NCBI RefSeq assembly: GCF_018130545.1 | Contig: NZ_JAFCKF010000005.1 | Location: 682,001-746,000, forward strand | Length of the DNA: 64,000 nucleotides | Source: Bradyrhizobium tropiciagri | GTDB lineage: Bacteria; Pseudomonadota; Alphaproteobacteria; Rhizobiales; Xanthobacteraceae | Direction of reading: 5' to 3' | The notes under the pieces: generated by a model | What the model was told of the DNA's origin: nothing | The model's database searches: none | Seen by the model: the letters and a program-made list of their open reading frames with translations, nothing else | In this document: piece after piece, positions 8,654 through 17,441 of the stretch | Layout: every line of letters starts with the position of its first letter | Position numbering within the stretch: position 1 is the stretch's first letter | Made by a program: the position numbers and the translations under genes

Positions 8654-9479
8654 GACACGCGGCGCGATGTCCCGGCGTGCCGCCGTCTGGTTCGCGCGCG
8701 GCTTGCTGGCCGTGGTCGCGTGCTCGTCGGTTGCCTGGGGCGCGACCACCTTGCCTGACTTCGTCGACCAGGCCCGGCTCGATGGCGCGAGCGACCTGAT
8801 CCTGCGCAACGTCCCGGTCCGCGATGCCGAGCTCGGGGCGCTCGCGCCGGCGCTCTCCCGTGCCGCGGCGCCATCGGATTGCATGCCCGCGAGCGATCGC
8901 AGCGCCGCGGTGATCCGGCTGCGGCTCGCCGAGAACGCGCTCGCATCCGGCGACCAGGTCGACGCCCGGATGAGCGAGCTCGATGCGGCGATCCGCAAAT
9001 CGCTCGGCTGCGCGCCGGCCGATCCCTATCTCTGGCTGGTGCTGTTCTGGCTTCGCAACACAAGGCAGGGCTTGAACGACGCCAATTTCGACCTGCTGCG
9101 GATGTCGTACCGGCTCGGACCGAATGAGGGCTGGATCGTCGTCAAGCGCAGCGCCATGGCGCTTGTCATGCTCGATGCGTTGCCGCCCGACCTGTCGGCC
9201 GAGGTCGTTGCCGAGTTCGCGCGCCTGGTGAAGACCGAGCTCTACACCGAGGCGATCGATCTCTTGAAGGGACCGGGCTGGGTGCATCGGGAAAAGCTGC
9301 TGGCCGGCCTTGCCGCCGTTCCGCAACGGAACGTCGACATCCTGACCAAGACCATGGCCGACATCGGATATGATCTCGATCGCCGCTCGCCTGCGGAACG
9401 GCGCAATCTGGGGCGCAAATCGAACGACCGCCTCGACGAGCCTGCCCGAATGCCGCCCGAAGCGAGGGCTAGGCCATGA
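8637..9479 (+). CDS. exported protein of unknown function in the assembly operon
   Basis: The frame overlaps the end of the kinase gene by 17 bases if the ATG at 8637 is used. An ATG at 8667 gives a more compact signal peptide (MSRRAAVWFARG then a hydrophobic core, cleavage after AWG-A). The mature product is about 250 residues, mostly helical and rich in Leu, Ala and Arg, with two cysteines (in SDCMP and LGCAP) that could pair. The pattern of short helices suggests a tetratricopeptide-like periplasmic protein, but no motif is decisive. Its 3' end overlaps the next methyltransferase by four bases, so it is part of the same operon. Confidence 0.75.
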   Translation: MATPSETRGAMSRRAAVWFARGLLAVVACSSVAWGATTLPDFVDQARLDGASDLILRNVPVRDAELGALAPALSRAAAPSDCMPASDRSAAVIRLRLAENALASGDQVDARMSELDAAIRKSLGCAPADPYLWLVLFWLRNTRQGLNDANFDLLRMSYRLGPNEGWIVVKRSAMALVMLDALPPDLSAEVVAEFARLVKTELYTEAIDLLKGPGWVHREKLLAGLAAVPQRNVDILTKTMADIGYDLDRRSPAERRNLGRKSNDRLDEPARMPPEARARP

Positions 9480-10228
9480 CGATGGAATTCAGCGTCAGAC
9501 GACACAACGCGCATTATGAGGGCGTCTATTCCGCGCAGGAGCGCGACTGGCGCCGCGTCTGCGCCATCGACAAGGCCGATCATATCGCCGGCCTGCTTGG
9601 TAGGTCCGCTGCCAAAATCGGCACTGTCCTCGAGGTCGGCTGTGGCACCGGCGCCGTGCTGGCGCGGCTGTCGGCGATCGGCGTCGGGCGCGACTTCACC
9701 GGCATCGACGTGATCGATCCCGCGACCAATCTGGAGACCGAGGGGGCCGCTGCAACCCCGTTCCATTGGTCAAGCTATGACGGTGCGACGATCCCGTTCG
9801 CCGACGCATCGTTCGACCTCGTCTATGCCAGCCATGTGCTGGAGCACGTGCCCGAGCCGCGCGCGTTCCTGCATGAGCTCGCTCGCGTCTCGCGGGACTT
9901 CATCTATGTCGAGGTGCCCTGCGAGCTGCACGCCCGGACCAGTCGCGCGGCGCTGCAATCGACGCTCGACATCGGCCATATCAATTTCTACACGCCCGAT
10001 ACGTTTCGGCTGCTGCTGGAGACCGTGGGACTCAAGGTCAAGGACGTCGGCACTTGGGACCACAGCCTGCCGGTGCATGCTTTTCATTCGTCGCGGATGA
10101 AGGGGCTCGCGAAGAGCATCGTGCGGAAGTCGCTGTTGTCGGTGAGCCCAGGCGTCGCGACGCGGCTCGCGACCTATCATTGCGGGGCGATCTGCCGGCA
10201 CGACGCGGCGCCGCCACGGGATCGATAA
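9476..10228 (+). CDS. class I SAM-dependent methyltransferase
   Basis: The 250-residue protein has the SAM-binding motif VLEVGCGTGAVL (about residues 52-63), an acidic residue at the end of strand 2 (TGIDVID) and the 'ASHVLEHV' post-motif typical of Methyltransf_11/25 proteins. It probably methylates a sugar or sugar-linked intermediate of the polymer. The ATGA overlap with the preceding exported protein and a three-base gap to the following GT4 indicate tight co-translation. The C-terminus is basic and ends in a short Pro/Arg tail. The exact acceptor cannot be deduced. Confidence 0.88.
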   Translation: MTMEFSVRRHNAHYEGVYSAQERDWRRVCAIDKADHIAGLLGRSAAKIGTVLEVGCGTGAVLARLSAIGVGRDFTGIDVIDPATNLETEGAAATPFHWSSYDGATIPFADASFDLVYASHVLEHVPEPRAFLHELARVSRDFIYVEVPCELHARTSRAALQSTLDIGHINFYTPDTFRLLLETVGLKVKDVGTWDHSLPVHAFHSSRMKGLAKSIVRKSLLSVSPGVATRLATYHCGAICRHDAAPPRDR

Positions 10229-10231
10229 GCC

Positions 10232-11347
10232 ATGGCGCCGCGCGTGGTCGTCTTCAACAACATGATCACACCCTACACCAACCGGCTCTGCAACGAGCTG
10301 GTTGATCGCGGGCTGGATCTCGCCGTGCTGTCCTGCACCGCGCAGGAGGCCGATCGGCTCTGGGCCGGCTCGTTCACGCCGCGCTACACCACGCGCACCG
10401 TGCCCGGTGTCTCGATCCCGCTGTCGCGGTCGCGTCACACCCATGTCAATATCGGGATCGGGCGCGCCTTGAACGCGCTCGCGCCCGACCTGCTGTTCGT
10501 CAACGGGCTGTATCCCTCGATGTTGGCCGGCGCGGCATGGGCGCGCGCCAACGGCAAGGCGCTGGCGCTGACCATCGACGGCTGGCGCGAAACCATGCCC
10601 AACACCGCCTATCATCGGCTGGCGCGGCCCTGGCTGCTGCGCCAGTGCGACGCGGTGGTCTGCTGCAGCGACAAGGGCAGGGCCTATTTCCGCGAACAGG
10701 GCGTTGGTGAGGACGATCTGTTCGTGGTGCCGCTGGTGCCGGCATGGGATCCTCCCGCGACCGTACCTGCCTTCCACGACCGTCCGTTTCATCTACTCTG
10801 GTGCGCCCGCATCAACGATGACGCCAAGAACGCGATCTTCTTCGAGAACGTTGCGATTGCGCTTGGCAAGATCGTGCCCGAACTCAGGGTGCGCGTGGTC
10901 GGATCCGGCGCCGCCGAGACGCGCATGTTGGCGCGGCTGGATGAGGCCGGCATCAATGTCAGCCACGACAGCTATGTGCCGTGGCAGGCGATCTCGGAAG
11001 TCTATTTGCAATCCCGGCTGCTGCTGCTGCCCTCGCTGCTGGAACCGTGGGGGCTGGTGTGCAACGAGGCGATGCAGTGCGGCGTGCCTTGCCTGGTGTC
11101 GCCGCATGTCGGGGCAGGCGGCGAGCTGGTGCGCGATGGCGACAATGGCCACGTCTGTGCGCTCGATGAGCAGATCTGGGTCGAGGCGGCCCGCGGCCTG
11201 CTCGAGCATCCCGCGCGCTGGGAGGCGATGTCGCAGCGAGCCAGGGCGAGCGTGCGGCGCGATGCGCTTGCCGAGGCTACGGCGCGTTTCATCGCTGCGG
11301 TCGATCATCTCGTGCTGGCGCCGGCCCGGCAGGAGGCCGTGCCATGA
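10232..11347 (+). CDS. glycosyltransferase family 4 (GT-B fold)
   Basis: This 371-residue protein has the GT-B layout. The N-terminal acceptor domain includes 'NNMITPYTNRLCNEL'. The C-terminal donor domain includes LLLPSLLEPWGLVCNEAMQ near residues 265-283, where the E-x7-E type pair of GT4 lies. The product would add one sugar to the growing lipid-linked repeat unit at the cytoplasmic face of the membrane. It starts three bases after the methyltransferase stop and overlaps the next gene by four bases. Donor sugar is unknown. Confidence 0.9.
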   Translation: MAPRVVVFNNMITPYTNRLCNELVDRGLDLAVLSCTAQEADRLWAGSFTPRYTTRTVPGVSIPLSRSRHTHVNIGIGRALNALAPDLLFVNGLYPSMLAGAAWARANGKALALTIDGWRETMPNTAYHRLARPWLLRQCDAVVCCSDKGRAYFREQGVGEDDLFVVPLVPAWDPPATVPAFHDRPFHLLWCARINDDAKNAIFFENVAIALGKIVPELRVRVVGSGAAETRMLARLDEAGINVSHDSYVPWQAISEVYLQSRLLLLPSLLEPWGLVCNEAMQCGVPCLVSPHVGAGGELVRDGDNGHVCALDEQIWVEAARGLLEHPARWEAMSQRARASVRRDALAEATARFIAAVDHLVLAPARQEAVP

Positions 11348-12636
11348 TCGGCCGATGGTGGTGGCGAGCCGACGTCTTCCTGCACGCCTATCTGGTGATG
11401 GTGCTCGGCTGCATCTATTTCCTGTTCAATTTCATCGAGGGCATTTCGTTCGCGGAACGGGCTGGCGAATCCACGCTATTCCGCGCCGCGTGGCTGCTGC
11501 TCTACATTCTCCTGATGCTGCACATTGCGGTCGATCGGAAGCGCTTCGGCCTGCTGATGCTGCAATCGCATCTCTATCTGACGTTCGTGGCCTTCGCGCT
11601 GGTGTCGCTGGCGTTGAGTGCCGACCCGGCGGGCTCGTCGGTCAAGTTCGCGATGTATCTGTTGACCACGATGTTTTCAGCCTGGGTCGTGATCAGCTGC
11701 CCGGTCGATCGTCTCGTCGACACCCTGTTCCGGATCGGGATCGTGGTCTTGATCGTCCACGTCGTGCTGTTTCCGGTGATCGGCTCGCAATGGGATTACG
11801 ACCCGCTGCACCGGCCGACGGTGCTTGGCACCCAGGCCTATGCCGGAGTGTTCGGGCACAAGAATCTCGCGGGTGCATTCTTCGGCCTGATGGTGCTGAT
11901 CTGCTTCGTGCGCATGCTGGCGGGGCCGCGCAAGCAATTCGGCTGGTCGCTGCTGCTGATGGGCTGTCATCTGTTTGCGCTCGCCGCGGCCGGCGCCGCC
12001 GGACCGCTGATCAGCATGCTGACGGCGCTCGCCGTGACCTTCGGGTTGCTGCTGGTGGTGCTTGGGCATAGAGGTGCGGCCGCGATCTACTGGCTTGGTC
12101 TCGCCTTTGTTGCGCTGGTCGTGTTCGCCGTGCCGAGCGACGAGTTATATGGGCTGGTCGGCCGCAGCGGAAACCTGACCGGCCGCTCGTTCCTCTGGTC
12201 GGTCTGGCCGTACTTCTTCTGGCAGCACCCCTGGCTCGGCTACGGCTTTTCCGGGTTCTTCAACGAGCTGCCGAACTCGCCCGCGACCGAGCTGACCAAC
12301 ATGGCGCCGTGGAATACCGAGTTCGGCTCGTTCGAGAATTCCTATCTCGACGCCTTTCTCCAGTTCGGTCTGCTCGGCGGCGTGCTCTACATCTTACTGC
12401 TGGGGCGCGCGTTGTGGAACACCATCGTCTTCACCTTCGAGCGGCGAGGGATGTACTGGCTGGCGCCGTTCGCGATGCTGCTGTTCGTCGTGGTCGCCTC
12501 CGCCAACGATTCGAGCCAGCTGCTGCACAATTATTTCGGCTGCGTGCTGGTGTTCTGGTGCTATTTCGGCCCGGAGGCCAGGCTGCAAACGGTGCCGCGG
12601 CGGGCGTTCACCAGATTGCGTGTGAGTGAGGCGTGA
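11344..12636 (+). CDS. second O-antigen polymerase/ligase family membrane protein
   Basis: This 430-residue polytopic protein has about ten membrane segments. 'FGHKNLAG' near residue 175 and 'SFLWSVWPYFFWQHPWLGYGFSG' character near residues 280-302 (quoted loosely) match the Wzy_C family, where a His-Pro-Trp-Leu-Gly motif marks the large periplasmic loop. Because the operon already has a polymerase candidate at 4037, one of the two may polymerise repeat units and the other may act on a different linkage or as a ligase. It overlaps both neighbours by four bases, so it is translationally coupled to a GT4 and the flippase. Confidence 0.9.
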   Translation: MIGRWWWRADVFLHAYLVMVLGCIYFLFNFIEGISFAERAGESTLFRAAWLLLYILLMLHIAVDRKRFGLLMLQSHLYLTFVAFALVSLALSADPAGSSVKFAMYLLTTMFSAWVVISCPVDRLVDTLFRIGIVVLIVHVVLFPVIGSQWDYDPLHRPTVLGTQAYAGVFGHKNLAGAFFGLMVLICFVRMLAGPRKQFGWSLLLMGCHLFALAAAGAAGPLISMLTALAVTFGLLLVVLGHRGAAAIYWLGLAFVALVVFAVPSDELYGLVGRSGNLTGRSFLWSVWPYFFWQHPWLGYGFSGFFNELPNSPATELTNMAPWNTEFGSFENSYLDAFLQFGLLGGVLYILLLGRALWNTIVFTFERRGMYWLAPFAMLLFVVVASANDSSQLLHNYFGCVLVFWCYFGPEARLQTVPRRAFTRLRVSEA

Positions 12637-13952
12637 GTGCGTTGACCGACAGGTTGGATCGCGCGGCGGGCCAGTCCCGGGTCGCCGCTGCCGTGAGCGG
12701 ATCGGTCCGCCGGCTGCGCCGCGCCGGCGGCAATGTCGCGCTCGGCCTGGTCGATCAGGGGCTGCTCAGCGGCTCCGCCTTCGTGCTGACGATCGTGCTG
12801 GCCAACGTGCTCGACATCAATTCGTTCGGCCGCTTCAGCGTCGCCTGGTCGTTCTCGATCCTGATCGAGGCGGTGTTTCTGCGCGGCCTGTTCGACGACG
12901 GACTGCCGGCGACCGCGCATCGCATTCCGAGAACGCGATGGCCGCAACTCCGGCTCGGCCTCTATCTGTCGTCGCTGCTGGTCTCGGGATCCCTTGGCTT
13001 GCTGCTGGTGATTGCGGGCCTGGTGATCGCAGCTGTCGGCGGCGAAGCGGGCGGGCTCGTGATCGCAACCGGGCTCGCGATCCCCGCGGTTCGCCTGCAA
13101 AGCATGTTCCGCCGCATCTGCTATCTCGACGGGCGGCTGCCGCGCGCGGTGGCATCCTCGCTGACCTATTGCGTGGTGCTGGTCGCCTCGGCCGGGCTGA
13201 TGATCGCGCTGAAGCTCACCGGTGCTGCGGCGGCGATGGCGTGCATCGCGATATCAGGGGCGGTCGCGGCGAGCCTGCTGCTGATCCACACCGGCGAGTT
13301 GGCCTGGCCGGAAGTTCGGATCTTCCGCGGCTCGCTGCGGCGGCTGTTTCGGAACGGCCGCTGGTTCGTCGCGACCTCGCTGACCTACTGGATCGGCAGC
13401 ATCGGGCTGATCCCGGTGTGCGGCGTCCTGATCGGGCTCGACGCTAGCGCGTCGCTGCGGATCCTGCTGCTGGTGTTCGCCCCGCTCAGCCAGTTCTGCG
13501 CCACGATGTTCTCGGTCCGCCTGCCGGAGATCGCATCCGAGCTGCGCGCCGGCCGCCGCAGCGCGGTTGCTGCCGCCGCGCGCGAAAATGCCCTGCTGCT
13601 TGGGTCGATCGCCGTGGCTTATGGCGCGATCGTCGTACTGCTCGGCCAGCGCATTCTCGCGCTTGTCATTCACGGACAGACCTATCAGATCGGCACCGGT
13701 AGCCTCGCTTTGATGGGCGCTGCGATGGCGCTCGATGCGGTGTGGCTCGGCCTCGCGCTACCGTTGTTTGCGACCGGCAGGCCGCAGCGATTCATGCTGA
13801 GCCGGATCACCGGCCTCGTCGCGCTGTGCTGCGTGCTGCCGCTGGCGGCCGAGGCTTGGGGGATAATGGGCGCGGTAGCGGCGATGGTGGCCTCCAGCGC
13901 GGCATCGGTGATCACGGTTGTGCTGACCAATTCGGCGCGGGAGCAGGCATGA
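12633..13952 (+). CDS. polysaccharide flippase (Wzx-like, MOP superfamily)
   Basis: The 439-residue membrane protein has about 12 predicted spans. After a basic cytoplasmic N-terminus of about 35 residues comes 'ALGLVDQGLLSGSAFVLTIVLA', then 'SFGRFSVAWSF', a signature of the polysaccharide synthase/Wzx branch. Such proteins move lipid-linked oligosaccharide units across the inner membrane for polymerisation by Wzy. The GTG start overlaps the stop of the polymerase-like gene. It is the only flippase in the window, so all repeat units assembled by this cluster may pass through it. Confidence 0.9.
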   Translation: MSALTDRLDRAAGQSRVAAAVSGSVRRLRRAGGNVALGLVDQGLLSGSAFVLTIVLANVLDINSFGRFSVAWSFSILIEAVFLRGLFDDGLPATAHRIPRTRWPQLRLGLYLSSLLVSGSLGLLLVIAGLVIAAVGGEAGGLVIATGLAIPAVRLQSMFRRICYLDGRLPRAVASSLTYCVVLVASAGLMIALKLTGAAAAMACIAISGAVAASLLLIHTGELAWPEVRIFRGSLRRLFRNGRWFVATSLTYWIGSIGLIPVCGVLIGLDASASLRILLLVFAPLSQFCATMFSVRLPEIASELRAGRRSAVAAAARENALLLGSIAVAYGAIVVLLGQRILALVIHGQTYQIGTGSLALMGAAMALDAVWLGLALPLFATGRPQRFMLSRITGLVALCCVLPLAAEAWGIMGAVAAMVASSAASVITVVLTNSAREQA

Positions 13953-14575
13953 CCGACGACGCACCCGGCCGCGCGCTCTCGAAACTGCATATCGGCGCCT
14001 TCAATTGCGGCATCGCGGGCTGGATCAACACCGATATCACGATGCATCTGTGGATCGCGCGCCTCCCGTTCGCGGCCAAGGCGCTGCATCTTGCCGGTTT
14101 GCTGAGCGATGCCCGCTATGCTGAGCACCGCCAGGGCAAGTTCGCCGGGCTCCGCCATATGGACTTGACGAAGCCACTGCCGTTCGCAGATCGCAGCCTC
14201 TCGGCGGTGTTCAGCGCGCATGTCTTCGAGCATCTGTTTCCGGACGAAGTCGAGCGGCTGGCGCGCGAGATCGTGCGGGTGCTGGCGCCCGGCGGCGTAT
14301 GCCGCATCGTCGTGCCCGACATGGAACGGATCGTCGCGCTGTACGATCCGGCCGCGCCGCAGGCCTTCCTCAAGGGCGTGTTCGAGATCGAGCGCCGCAA
14401 GGAAGTGGCCTTCGCGCATCACTGGGGCTATACGCGCGCATCGCTCGCGGCGCTGTTCCGCGAGGCGGGGTGTTCTGAGACCCATACAAGGGCCTATCGC
14501 GAGGGCGTTTGTCCCGATATCGACCGGCTCGACAACCGGCCGGACGAATCGATCTTCTTCGAGGCCGTCAAGTGA
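13949..14575 (+). CDS. class I SAM-dependent methyltransferase (Methyltransf_11 type)
   Basis: I place the start at 13949 (ATGA overlap with the flippase stop), giving 208 residues. The protein begins with the 'KLHIGAFNCGIAGWINTDI' block and has 'FSAHVFEHLFPDEVERLAREIVRVL' character (quoted loosely) followed by APGG, which is typical of the predicted SAM-dependent methyltransferases found in capsule clusters. The glycine-rich motif I is degenerate (HIGAFNCGIAG), so cofactor use is probable but not certain. Two further methyltransferases flank it, which suggests an extensively methylated polymer. Confidence 0.83.
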   Translation: MTDDAPGRALSKLHIGAFNCGIAGWINTDITMHLWIARLPFAAKALHLAGLLSDARYAEHRQGKFAGLRHMDLTKPLPFADRSLSAVFSAHVFEHLFPDEVERLAREIVRVLAPGGVCRIVVPDMERIVALYDPAAPQAFLKGVFEIERRKEVAFAHHWGYTRASLAALFREAGCSETHTRAYREGVCPDIDRLDNRPDESIFFEAVK

Positions 14576-14633
14576 GCGGGAAGGATCGCATGTGGCGTGC
14601 TAGACCGACGCGACCGGAAGCAGGAGACTGATC

Positions 14634-15305
14634 GTGCTGGGCGCCATTCAGGCCCGATTTTCCAGTGCGGCACGCCAGCGGCGCGGCGAGTTCCTCGTCC
14701 GCACCGTGAACCTGCCGCTCGATGCAAAAATCCTCGATCTCGGCGGCGGCACCGGCCGGCATATTCGCGCGATCCTGCCGCGCCATACCGACATCACGGT
14801 GTGCGACATCTCGGCCGACGATCTGAAGGCTGCGCGCGAGCGCTTCGGCTTCAAGACCGTCCTGCTGCAGGAGACCGAGCGCCTGCCGTTCGACGATCAG
14901 GCATTCGACTTCTGCTTCTGCTCGTCGGTGATCGAGCACGTCACCGGGCCGAAGCAGGACGTGGTGACGATCGAGAGCGACGCGGATTTTCTCAATGTCG
15001 CACGCGAGCACCAGAACCGCTTTGCCGGCGAGATCTCACGGGTCGCAAAATCGTTCTACGTGCAGACGCCGTATCGTTACTTTCCGATCGAGAGCCATAC
15101 CTGGTTGCCCGGGATCATCGTGCTGCTGCCGAGGCGGCTGCAGATCGCGCTGATCGACACGTTCAACCGCTTTTGGTTCAAGCGCACAGCGCCCGATTGG
15201 CACCTGTTTGACTGGCGCGAGATGACGGAATCCTTTCCGGACGCAAAAATCTATCGCGAGCGATATCTCGGCATGACCAAGTCGCTGATGGCGATCAAGA
15301 CCTGA
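14634..15305 (+). CDS. class I SAM-dependent methyltransferase
   Basis: The GTG at 14634 is seven bases after AGGAG, giving 223 residues. Motif I reads ILDLGGGTGRHI (about residues 33-44), followed by 'VCDISADDL' and 'FCFCSSVIEHV' (about 98-108). The C-terminal part, with 'SFYVQTPYRYFPIESHTWLPG' character, is shared with methyltransferases that act near polysaccharide or lipid substrates. It is the last plus-strand gene of the assembly operon, 58 bp after the previous one, and ends one base before a strong hairpin shared with the opposing operon. Confidence 0.87.
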   Translation: MLGAIQARFSSAARQRRGEFLVRTVNLPLDAKILDLGGGTGRHIRAILPRHTDITVCDISADDLKAARERFGFKTVLLQETERLPFDDQAFDFCFCSSVIEHVTGPKQDVVTIESDADFLNVAREHQNRFAGEISRVAKSFYVQTPYRYFPIESHTWLPGIIVLLPRRLQIALIDTFNRFWFKRTAPDWHLFDWREMTESFPDAKIYRERYLGMTKSLMAIKT

Positions 15306-15323
15306 GGCAGGCGTCCGCCTGCC
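15306..15323. terminator. hairpin between convergent methyltransferase genes
   Basis: GGCAGGCG and CGCCTGCC form a perfect eight-base stem around a two-base loop in the 21-bp gap between two convergent genes. There is no obvious T-run, so it may act as a bidirectional stem-loop rather than a classic intrinsic terminator. Confidence 0.45.
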
Positions 15324-15326
15324 GCG

Positions 15327-16043
15327 TCAATTGTCGCGGCGGGCCAGGATGTTGATCAGCGTGCCGACCGCTGGCCGGCGGTCGAGCGCCGGCGGCAGCG
15401 GGGAGCCGGCAAAGCTCGAGCCGAGCATCGTGAGGCCGTTCTGTCGCAGCAGGCCCTGCATCGCGATCGGCGAGGTGTCGAACTTGGAGAAGGCGAGGTA
15501 GCGGAACAGCGGCCGCGCCGACACCCGCACCGATGCTGCGTGCGCAAGCTTGTAGCTTTGGCGCAGCAGCGATCCGCGATTGGGGATCGAGACCAGCAGC
15601 ACGCCGCCGGGCCTGAGCACGCGATGAATCTGGGCGAGGCACTGCGCCACCTCGGGGACATATTCCAGCACGCTCGCGCACAGCACGCCGTCGAACGATC
15701 GATCGGCGAAGGGCAGGTTTGCGATGGTCGGGATCTGCCGGAAGGTCAGCCGTTCGGCCGTCGGGTCGGCGAGGCGGCTGCGCGCCGCCGCGATCATCTC
15801 CGGCGAGGCGTCGACGCCGGTGACGTCACAGCCGCGTGCAGCGAGCAGGCGGGACAACGTTCCGGTTCCGCAACCCGCATCCAGCCAACGCTGGCCGTTG
15901 AGGTCCGCGGTCCCGAGCAGACCGAACAGCGCGGCGGTGCGCGCCTTGAAGGTGCGGCTTTGATGCAGCGCCTCCCACCCCGACGAAATCTCGTCGTGGA
16001 AGCGGATTTCGGGTCGGTCGCGAGTCTCGGCCATGGTGGCCAT
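15327..16043 (-). CDS. class I SAM-dependent methyltransferase (UbiE/Coq-like)
   Basis: The product (238 residues from the ATG at 16043, six bases after GGTAGGG) has motif I 'WLDAGCGTGTLSRLLA', then 'VTGVDASPEMI', 'FDGVLCASVLEYV' and 'LRPGGVLLVSIP'. Earlier in-frame starts at 16049 and 16058 (TTG) overlap the upstream dehydrogenase stop. It is the last gene of a three-gene minus-strand operon with the AlgD-like dehydrogenase and a GT4. The likely target is a sugar or lipid-linked intermediate. The acceptor is not evident. Confidence 0.87.
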   Translation of the reverse strand: MATMAETRDRPEIRFHDEISSGWEALHQSRTFKARTAALFGLLGTADLNGQRWLDAGCGTGTLSRLLAARGCDVTGVDASPEMIAAARSRLADPTAERLTFRQIPTIANLPFADRSFDGVLCASVLEYVPEVAQCLAQIHRVLRPGGVLLVSIPNRGSLLRQSYKLAHAASVRVSARPLFRYLAFSKFDTSPIAMQGLLRQNGLTMLGSSFAGSPLPPALDRRPAVGTLINILARRDN

Positions 16044-16051
16044 GATCATCC

Positions 16052-17362
16052 CTACCAATGGAAGCCGCTCACTCTGGCGCTGACTTCGTCGGGCAGTCCG
16101 ATATCAGATAGTTCGAGCACGGTCTGGTCGGAACGGCTTGCCTTCAGTGCCGCGACGAAGCGCGGATCGGCCGTCGTCAGCACGATGATGTCGGCCCATT
16201 CGATCGTCGCCGCCACATCGTCATGCAGCAGGCCGACCAGGTCCGGGTTGCGCATCAGGAAGTCGCGGTTGGCGCCGATCAGCTGCGACAGCTGCACATT
16301 GGGGTCGTAGATCCGGATCTCGCGCCGCTCGCCGCGCAGGCTCTTGACCAGCTCGACGAACGGGCTGTCGCGCACATCGTCGGTGCCGGCCTTGAAGCTG
16401 ATGCCGAGGAAGGCGATGCGGCGGCCCTCATGCGACAGGATCCAGTCGGCGCCGCGCGACATGATCATGTCGTTGCTCGGCAGTATACTTTCCAGCACCG
16501 GCGTCGACAGCCCGCGGCTGTGCGCCAGATGCTTCAGCGCCTTGACGTCCTTGGGAAGGCAGGAGCCGCCGAAGGCAAATCCCGGCCGCAGGTAAGCCGA
16601 CGAAATGTTGAGCCTTGTGTCCTGCATGAAGATGTTCATGACGTCGCGGCCGTCGATGCCGAGCGTCTTTGCGATCGTGCCGATCTCGTTGGCGAAGCTG
16701 ACCTTCAGCGCATGCCAGCTGTTGTCGACATATTTGGCGAGTTCCGCGGTCTCGACCGGCGGCGTGATCTTGGCGCCGGGCAGGTCCTTGTAGAGCGCCA
16801 TGACGCGATCGGCGGTTTCCTGATTGAAGGCGCCGACCACGGTCTTCGACGGTGCGTTGAAGTCCGCGATCGCTGAGCCTTCGCGCAGGAACTCGGGATT
16901 GAAGGCAAGGTCGAAATCGCGGCCGATTCTGTTGCCGGAGGCTTCCTCGATCAGTGGCCCGACGGTGCCGCGGGTAGTGCCCGGCAGTACGGTGGAGCGG
17001 ATCGTCACGGTGTGCGGCGCGTTCTTCGCGCGCAATCCGCGGCCGATCTCGATCGCAACCTGCCGGATCGCGGTGAGGTCGAGATTGCCGTTGCCGGACG
17101 AGGGCGTGCCGACGCAGACCATCGAGATGTCGCTGTTGACGATCGCCTCGGTGGCGTCGGTGGTTGCGGTCAGCTGGCCGGTTGCGACCGCGCGCGCCAC
17201 CTTGTCGGAGATGCCCGGCTCGATCACAGGCGATCGGCCTTTGCGGATCAAGTCGACCTTCGCCACGCTCTTGTCGACGCCGATGATCTGGTGGCCGAGT
17301 TCGGTGAAGCAGGCCGCGCAGACCGTTCCGACATAACCCAGGCCGAATATGCTGACGTTCAT
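16052..17362 (-). CDS. GDP-mannose 6-dehydrogenase-like nucleotide sugar dehydrogenase (AlgD-like)
   Basis: This 436-residue protein has an N-terminal Rossmann motif (FGLGYVGTVCA), 'STVLPGTTRG' near residue 130, 'NPEFLREGSAI', and the catalytic cysteine in FAFGGSCLPKD near residue 270. 'ISFKAGTDDVRDSPFVEL' and a C-terminus ending GFHW resemble AlgD of alginate producers more than UDP-glucose dehydrogenases. It is clearly different from the Ugd encoded at 47068. AlgD converts GDP-mannose to GDP-mannuronate by two NAD-dependent oxidations, so the polymer of this cluster may contain a uronic acid. UDP-sugar specificity cannot be excluded. The start at 17362 was chosen by alignment with the family's N-terminus. 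Confidence 0.85.
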   Translation of the reverse strand: MNVSIFGLGYVGTVCAACFTELGHQIIGVDKSVAKVDLIRKGRSPVIEPGISDKVARAVATGQLTATTDATEAIVNSDISMVCVGTPSSGNGNLDLTAIRQVAIEIGRGLRAKNAPHTVTIRSTVLPGTTRGTVGPLIEEASGNRIGRDFDLAFNPEFLREGSAIADFNAPSKTVVGAFNQETADRVMALYKDLPGAKITPPVETAELAKYVDNSWHALKVSFANEIGTIAKTLGIDGRDVMNIFMQDTRLNISSAYLRPGFAFGGSCLPKDVKALKHLAHSRGLSTPVLESILPSNDMIMSRGADWILSHEGRRIAFLGISFKAGTDDVRDSPFVELVKSLRGERREIRIYDPNVQLSQLIGANRDFLMRNPDLVGLLHDDVAATIEWADIIVLTTADPRFVAALKASRSDQTVLELSDIGLPDEVSARVSGFHW

Positions 17363-17441
17363 GCTTCGACCTTCAACAGCTTGGAGACGTGCGCGTGGCC
17401 GCGGCCACGTCGCGTTGGGCGGGGGTGAGGCGGCAGCGCGT

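Noticed and set aside
6326-8998. 890-codon open frame on the minus strand across the BY-kinase gene
   Set aside because: It is antisense to a well-defined Wzc-type gene and its product is His/Arg/Asp-rich with no family signature, as expected from GC-rich shadow frames.
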